64,000 bases of DNA from Bifiguratus adelaidae (Eukaryota > Mucoromycota > Endogonomycetes > Endogonales): contig MVBO01000002.1 in assembly GCA_002261195.1 (NCBI GenBank), positions 395,123-459,122 of the forward strand. Direction: 5' to 3'. This document shows positions 59,427 to 64,000 of the stretch, one piece after another (the stretch's first letter is position 1; every line of letters starts with the position of its first letter). The position numbers and the translations under genes were made by a program. The notes under the pieces are model-generated. The model saw only the letters and a list, made by a program, of their open reading frames with translations, had not been told where the DNA came from and made no database searches.

Positions 59427-59660
59427 ATCGTATTGCGCCTTGGTGCAATGTTACCTTATATGCGATATGAGATGGTTGGTGCTCATTTTCTGTTTATAGC
59501 CTAGACAAAGTTCATGACCAACGGCAAGCACTTGTGAATTTTGCATCAGAATAGAAGCCAAGTTGTTACTGCTCATCATGCGGGTGGCTCCTCTTAGGTT
59601 GATCTGCGTCGGATAAAACAATTGTTTATTGACATGATACAGGATTGCTCTAGCTGTAAA

Positions 59661-62501
59661 TCACACCATTTCGAGACCACCAGCTGGGGAAGTCACAGCA
59701 ACAACCTTGCTACGAAGGTCGAACGGCGATCCATTATACAAGACGAATTCGGCGTCTTGACCAGTCTGCAATCCTTTGGTCATACTCTTGTCGAGCCCAA
59801 AGATGGATTGAATGTTCCAACTAATGAATCCAACCGCTTCCCTGTGGGAAATCTTGAAGTTGGAGGCTGCAGAGGCCCATCCAGCATCCCAGGCAAGGTT
59901 TCGGGCCAGACCCATATCCGCAACGCCGAAAGCTATGGTCACTCTATGAGCGTGGAGAACGTCAACAGCTGTTTCGTTGGTGACTGGCTTGCCAGGAAGG
60001 CAGAATCGTGTGTCGAAGGTCGATGGAGTGCACAACGCAGGGCTGAGGATGACGGGTATTTGCGCTTGAGCAAGCTCAGTAGCCACCAGCGGAGATTCCG
60101 CCCCTCCAAGGATTACAAAGCGGACGCTGTCACCAATATCGTTCTTCAAGCGAATAATGGATGCAATTTCATCCTTGTTATTTGTGGAAACGACGACCGG
60201 AATTTGTCCACTAGCGGCAAGGTAGTATGGGTTTTCACGACCGTCGACGAGATCGGTCTTGTTGCGGTTCTCATATAAGATTTTGCGAATGAAAGCCAAT
60301 TGTGTCGAAACAGCTGTGTGGGATGGTGATTTAGCTGCATCGCCGAGATTGAGATGAAGAGCTATCGAGTCGCCAACGAAGGCGTGGGGAGACGCAGCGG
60401 TCTTGGCTCCAGTCTTGAAAGCGGCCGAAAGTCCGTCAACCACATACCTTCCCATAGGAGCTGTAATGCTGGTGAGGACGCCTCCTTTATAGGCTTCTTC
60501 AAGGTGTCGCGTTCCGAATTTGATGCCATCAATGGCGCGAGCAACGTCTTGTCCTTGATTGGCGTCCGTCAGGATGTAGCCGTCTCCAGTCGTGGATTCC
60601 ATGCCGATCTCTGTCATGCCAAGCTCGCTTCCAACAGCAATGAAGCCGGGAAGAATATGACCACCTTGCACATCAATAGAGGCAGCGGCATCGATATTGG
60701 AGACAAACTCGCGGCAGTCGCCTAAGCATGCGACCGTGTGGTTCTTCACGACCAGTGTGAGAGGACCATCAAGCTCTTCGCCATTGGTGAATATTTTACC
60801 GACATTGTTAAGCACGTAGGTAGACTTGCCCACAAGGCTTTCAATTCCTTGGAGCTGCTTGGGAACCTCCGATGTCTCCTTTGTCAGTGGAACAGCTGCA
60901 ACGCTTTCCGGGAAGAAATCAAATTGACCTTCACCGTCGATCCAAACTTGCAAGGGGCTGGCACCGAGGCTGAGTGGATCACGGTCCCAGAGGACAACGT
61001 CTGCATCATAACCTTCAGCAAGTGTGCCGACACGGTGACCGAGACCCATTGCCTTAGCAGGAATCGATGTTACGCTGGCGAGTGCATCTTGAGGGTCCAA
61101 GCCATAGTGAGCTGCTTTTGCTGCCTCAAACATGAGATGTTGAGCATTCAGGACGGGGTGATCGGTCTTTAGGGCAACAGGAATGCCGGCGTCGTGCAGA
61201 ATTTTGGGGCCGAGTGGTGAGGCTTGGTAGGCCTCCTTTTTGTAGCCCCAATGATCAGCAAAAGTAGCAATCGTAATGTTGTTTCTGGCGCGCTTGATGA
61301 TGTCCGGAACGCGATAGGCATCCAGGGCATGGTGAAAAGCCGCAATATCGAAGCCAAACTCGTGAGAATGACGAACCATGGCTTCCAAGTCATGAGGTTC
61401 GTAGCAATGGACGTTAAGCTTGACGTCTCCCCGCAATAGCGCAACCAATTGTTCTTGAGCCAAGTTCTCGGGAAATCGGGATTGCAAAGACAGGTGTGGA
61501 TGCTTGCCGCCGTAATGGGCCTCATAGTTGGCAATCTGAGCCGCCGTTTCACACCAATCGGTTTGAGCGTCCAGCAAGTTTTGAGCATCAGCAAAGGTCT
61601 GCCGGAACAGATAAGCTGATCCCATACGCGTTGATGGCATTCTTCCTCGTGAACCGTACACTCTTTTTGGATTCTCGCCACAGGCCATTTTCATATATCT
61701 CCATCTGACCTCGCCGTTGTCGTGACGCCATTCATCCCAGTCAACACCGAATTGAGCGAGCATATCGTCACCGCTTAGAGTGTCTACCGGTCGCAGTTTG
61801 AATACATAAGCTTCACCACCCATCAGGTTTGCACTACCAGGCAGAACCAAGGCAGTTGTGACGCCGCCGGAGGCGGTGATCTGTATAGCCTCATCGACCG
61901 GATTGAAGCCCTCCAACGATCGGACATATGGCGTCAGCGGATCGGTGGCCTCGTTGGTGTCACTAGTACCTTGAAAGTCGGGCCAGCCATCGACACCGAG
62001 ATGGGAGTGCAAATCCACCAGCCCGGGGGTAAGAATACGACCATTGGCTTCAATCACTTGCACTTGGTCAATGTCGGAGACATCCACGTTGCTGCCGACC
62101 TTTTGAATCAGACCATCCTTGAGCAGCACATCCACCTCTGATAGCACTGAACCAGTACCAGTCCAGACAGTAGCTTTCTTGATCAGTTGTGGTCCCGCAC
62201 GAGAAGCATGTGTGGTCTTGTGACGCGGGTTCACTTGACGGCGTTTGCTCGGTGGTGCTGTTGGCTTTCGCAAATGAAGTCGAGCGCACTTGGCTAGTCC
62301 TTCACGCAGCGCATCTTGCGAAATCGATGCAGACAGAGCAGCTGGAGGTAGGACGTCTGCCGAAGGCGCAGCCGTGTAGAGACTCCACGTTAGACACGAC
62401 GAGAGCAGCAATATCGTGCCGAGCACAACCTTGCGGGTCGAAATACCCTTCGGCTGCTCAGTATACCCAGGCAGTGCTGTTCCTATGTATCCCTTTTCCA
62501 T
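59661..62501 (-). CDS. CE9-type double amidohydrolase, type II membrane protein
   Basis: Intronless frame; from ATG 62501 it encodes 946 residues. One cytosolic segment, a membrane anchor (VVLGTILLLSSCLTWSLYTAA), then two amidohydrolase-like halves. The first half has LTPGLVDLHSHLGVDGWPDF with the HxH metal motif, a carboxy-side LKTDHPVLNAQHL and GLDPQDALASVTSIPAKAMGLG; the second half repeats the fold (ILPGFIAVGSELGMTEIG, AVGFISWNIQSIFGLD) but lacks the HxH. Fungal homologues are annotated as carbohydrate esterase family 9; the substrate is unproven. Upstream in-frame codons to 62651 lack a canonical ATG before 62639 and would add an unlikely leader, so 62501 is preferred. A gene this long without introns stands out here. 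Confidence 0.85.
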   Translation of the reverse strand: MEKGYIGTALPGYTEQPKGISTRKVVLGTILLLSSCLTWSLYTAAPSADVLPPAALSASISQDALREGLAKCARLHLRKPTAPPSKRRQVNPRHKTTHASRAGPQLIKKATVWTGTGSVLSEVDVLLKDGLIQKVGSNVDVSDIDQVQVIEANGRILTPGLVDLHSHLGVDGWPDFQGTSDTNEATDPLTPYVRSLEGFNPVDEAIQITASGGVTTALVLPGSANLMGGEAYVFKLRPVDTLSGDDMLAQFGVDWDEWRHDNGEVRWRYMKMACGENPKRVYGSRGRMPSTRMGSAYLFRQTFADAQNLLDAQTDWCETAAQIANYEAHYGGKHPHLSLQSRFPENLAQEQLVALLRGDVKLNVHCYEPHDLEAMVRHSHEFGFDIAAFHHALDAYRVPDIIKRARNNITIATFADHWGYKKEAYQASPLGPKILHDAGIPVALKTDHPVLNAQHLMFEAAKAAHYGLDPQDALASVTSIPAKAMGLGHRVGTLAEGYDADVVLWDRDPLSLGASPLQVWIDGEGQFDFFPESVAAVPLTKETSEVPKQLQGIESLVGKSTYVLNNVGKIFTNGEELDGPLTLVVKNHTVACLGDCREFVSNIDAAASIDVQGGHILPGFIAVGSELGMTEIGMESTTGDGYILTDANQGQDVARAIDGIKFGTRHLEEAYKGGVLTSITAPMGRYVVDGLSAAFKTGAKTAASPHAFVGDSIALHLNLGDAAKSPSHTAVSTQLAFIRKILYENRNKTDLVDGRENPYYLAASGQIPVVVSTNNKDEIASIIRLKNDIGDSVRFVILGGAESPLVATELAQAQIPVILSPALCTPSTFDTRFCLPGKPVTNETAVDVLHAHRVTIAFGVADMGLARNLAWDAGWASAASNFKISHREAVGFISWNIQSIFGLDKSMTKGLQTGQDAEFVLYNGSPFDLRSKVVAVTSPAGGLEMV

Positions 62502-62705
62502 GGTGTAGGAGCAGAAGGGCAACCGAGTTGTCGATAGCGTTATCTCACGAGTACTCGTCCGAGACGACGGATAAAGGGAAGGTATGTCTATAAAAGGAAA
62601 TCTTTGCACTCTTGGAAGCCACGTTGATTTGGTGTGCATTGGCTGGAACAATGGGATGACAACTTGGATCTAGGACTCTCTAGCAACATTATGTACGTCT
62701 TGTCT

Positions 62706-63502
62706 CTAAAACATGGTCAACGCAGCATTGATGGCGACGATACCTAGAGTGACAAGAGATGCGATGACCGCGGTACGGGCGGATTCGGAAGAGGCTGCGG
62801 CCTTTGCCGAGGCAGAGGCACCGCTTGCACCAGGCCTGCCGCCAGTCTTCATGGGTGAGGCACCGCTCATGTTGGTCATGCCGCTGCCTGATGAGGTCAC
62901 GGCGGCAGGAGATGCAGAGGAAGAAGGTACTGGAGAACCATCTAAGCTTTCAACGGTAAAAGGTCCAGCAAAGGCGAGGTTAGGAGAGGTACCAAATTCC
63001 AAAGCATCTGCAATGCGCACATTAGATCACGTGTAGAAGCGCAATTGGTGTCACTTACAGTTGCTGGCCGGGGGAAGATCTGTGGGAATGTCCCAGTTAT
63101 AGGACTGAGATGGTCGTGTTAATCACCAATGAAGAAATGGCATCAACATGCTTACCATCTTGCTGGCAACCACGTTTTGAGCAATGACGGAAAGTTGTTG
63201 CAGAGCATTACTAGAACCTTGAGCGAGTGTGATTTGAAAGTCGGGTACCGAAGGTTGGGTCCTATGAAATTACAGCCATGTTTAGCACTTTGAAATCAAG
63301 TCGCGCGTCGCTTTCAACAGCTTGGAGACGAGGCGATCCATGAAAAGCAGTCTACGAACGTCATGACATACCATGAGATGATGACAGTCTGACCTTGTTT
63401 CCAGACAGTTCCGCTAAGAGGAGCAGAAGGATACAAAATGGGTGATTGCGCAAGGGCAAGCGCTGCTGCGGATAGAAGAGCAACGACGGTTGTGATTTGC
63501 AT
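62706..63502 (-). CDS. Kre9/Knh1-like GPI-anchored Ser/Thr-rich protein
   Basis: Exons 63502-63372, 63261-63156, 63104-63059, 63007-62706; 194 residues. Signal peptide MQITTVVALLSAAALALAQ, then the Ig-like Kre9/Knh1 N-terminal domain (SGTVWKQGQTVIISWTQPSVPDFQITLAQG, then YNWDIPTDLPPASNYALEFG and FAGPFTV). A Ser/Ala/Gly-rich stalk and a C-terminal hydrophobic segment (TAVIASLVTLGIVAINAALTMF) predict a GPI anchor. Kre9-like domains act in beta-1,6-glucan assembly in yeasts, but stand-alone GPI members are of unknown function. The last intron is fixed by the NYALEFG motif. Confidence 0.9.
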
Positions 63503-64000
63503 AATGTAAGAATTGTTAAAGAGTGAAAAACAAAAGTGAGGACGATGGTGAATGCGCTCTATCCTCTTTTTATTGTCGCTTGGAATTGGTAGCCTTCATT
63601 AGGGAGAATGCGAAGAGGCCCATGCATGATTCATACCTACTATGTTAAGTAAGTATATAGATGACCGATACCCTCACATTCACCGCTCATACTACGAAAC
63701 ACGTATAGTTACAGTTTGGTATGCGTGCCTAATCGCAAAGTGTGATGCATCAGTTGATCACACAATAACGTGCGGCATTAAAAATATGAAGGCATTGTTT
63801 GAATGCACCTTGCAACTTAAGAGGGAAATTTGTCACATTCCATAACCCAGGAGGTAGCATTGGGTGCATTTGCAAGCTGAATATTTGTTCTGCAGCACAA
63901 CATGATAACACGTAATGTCCTAGACCTTGCCCAACGTATATCGTTCGCTGATGTACTTTTTTACAGAGTACCTTGTTACTGTCAACTCTGTGAATTTACA
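63503..64000. other. right-edge intergenic region
   Basis: About 500 bases upstream of the GPI-protein gene. AT-rich; short open frames lack recognisable content and splice support. It probably holds the promoter of the minus-strand gene. Nothing else is seen up to the window end. Confidence 0.5.

Overview
The window is nuclear DNA of a fungus. Nearly every gene is broken by short spliceosomal introns (mostly 42-80 nt, GTAAGT/GTAGGT/GTGAGT donors, CTAAC/CTAAT-like branch sites), the standard code is used, and the genes are fungal: PWP2, a PHP-type histidinol phosphatase, a Kre9/Knh1-like GPI protein, a chitin-deacetylase relic and a CE9-type amidohydrolase. A true L-lactate dehydrogenase and an HSPA12-like Hsp70 fit a Mucoromycota or Basidiomycota genome better than an ascomycete; this placement is inference. 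I found no rRNA, tRNA, CRISPR array or transposon. Exon coordinates were worked out by hand from splice sites and reading-frame phase, and each complete model closes to a whole number of codons.

Layout. 1-6.7 kb: 3' end of a PAS-type kinase, L-LDH, an unrecognised acidic protein, PRMT1-type arginine methyltransferase, a BolA protein (minus) and a two-helix membrane protein with LPxY motifs. 6.8-16.9 kb: sphingoid-base kinase (minus), FBXO9-like F-box protein, histidinol phosphatase, HSPA12-like Hsp70 overlapping a short CM1 protein (minus), and a second LPxY membrane protein. 17.8-20.1 kb: ZIM17 and MIA40 in tandem, then a multi-span membrane protein with a probable frameshift. 20.2-32.8 kb: PWP2 and CFT2/CPSF100 (both minus), an FMN-binding oxidoreductase, and a 14-exon nucleoporin combining a propeller, RanBP2 zinc fingers and FG repeats. 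32.8-38.7 kb: four tandem aldo-keto reductases (minus), one a pseudogene. 39.2-46.0 kb: RNA polymerase III subunit 2 (minus), mitochondrial GatB and a broken chitin deacetylase. 46.1-63.5 kb: Rad5/HLTF helicase-ubiquitin ligase (minus), LRR-RhoGEF, CDK7/Kin28 (minus), a small basic protein, AMP deaminase, an intronless double amidohydrolase (minus) and a Kre9-like GPI protein (minus).

The genes do not form one pathway; most are housekeeping genes packed very tightly. Four divergent pairs have start codons only 18-50 bp apart, and one convergent pair overlaps in coding sequence. ZIM17 and MIA40 are both mitochondrial import factors and are neighbours. The accessory parts are the reductase array, the chitin-deacetylase relic and the two LPxY membrane proteins. 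Those two are unlinked paralogues with the same exon structure and are the best candidates here for an undescribed family, possibly adaptors for an Rsp5-type ubiquitin ligase.
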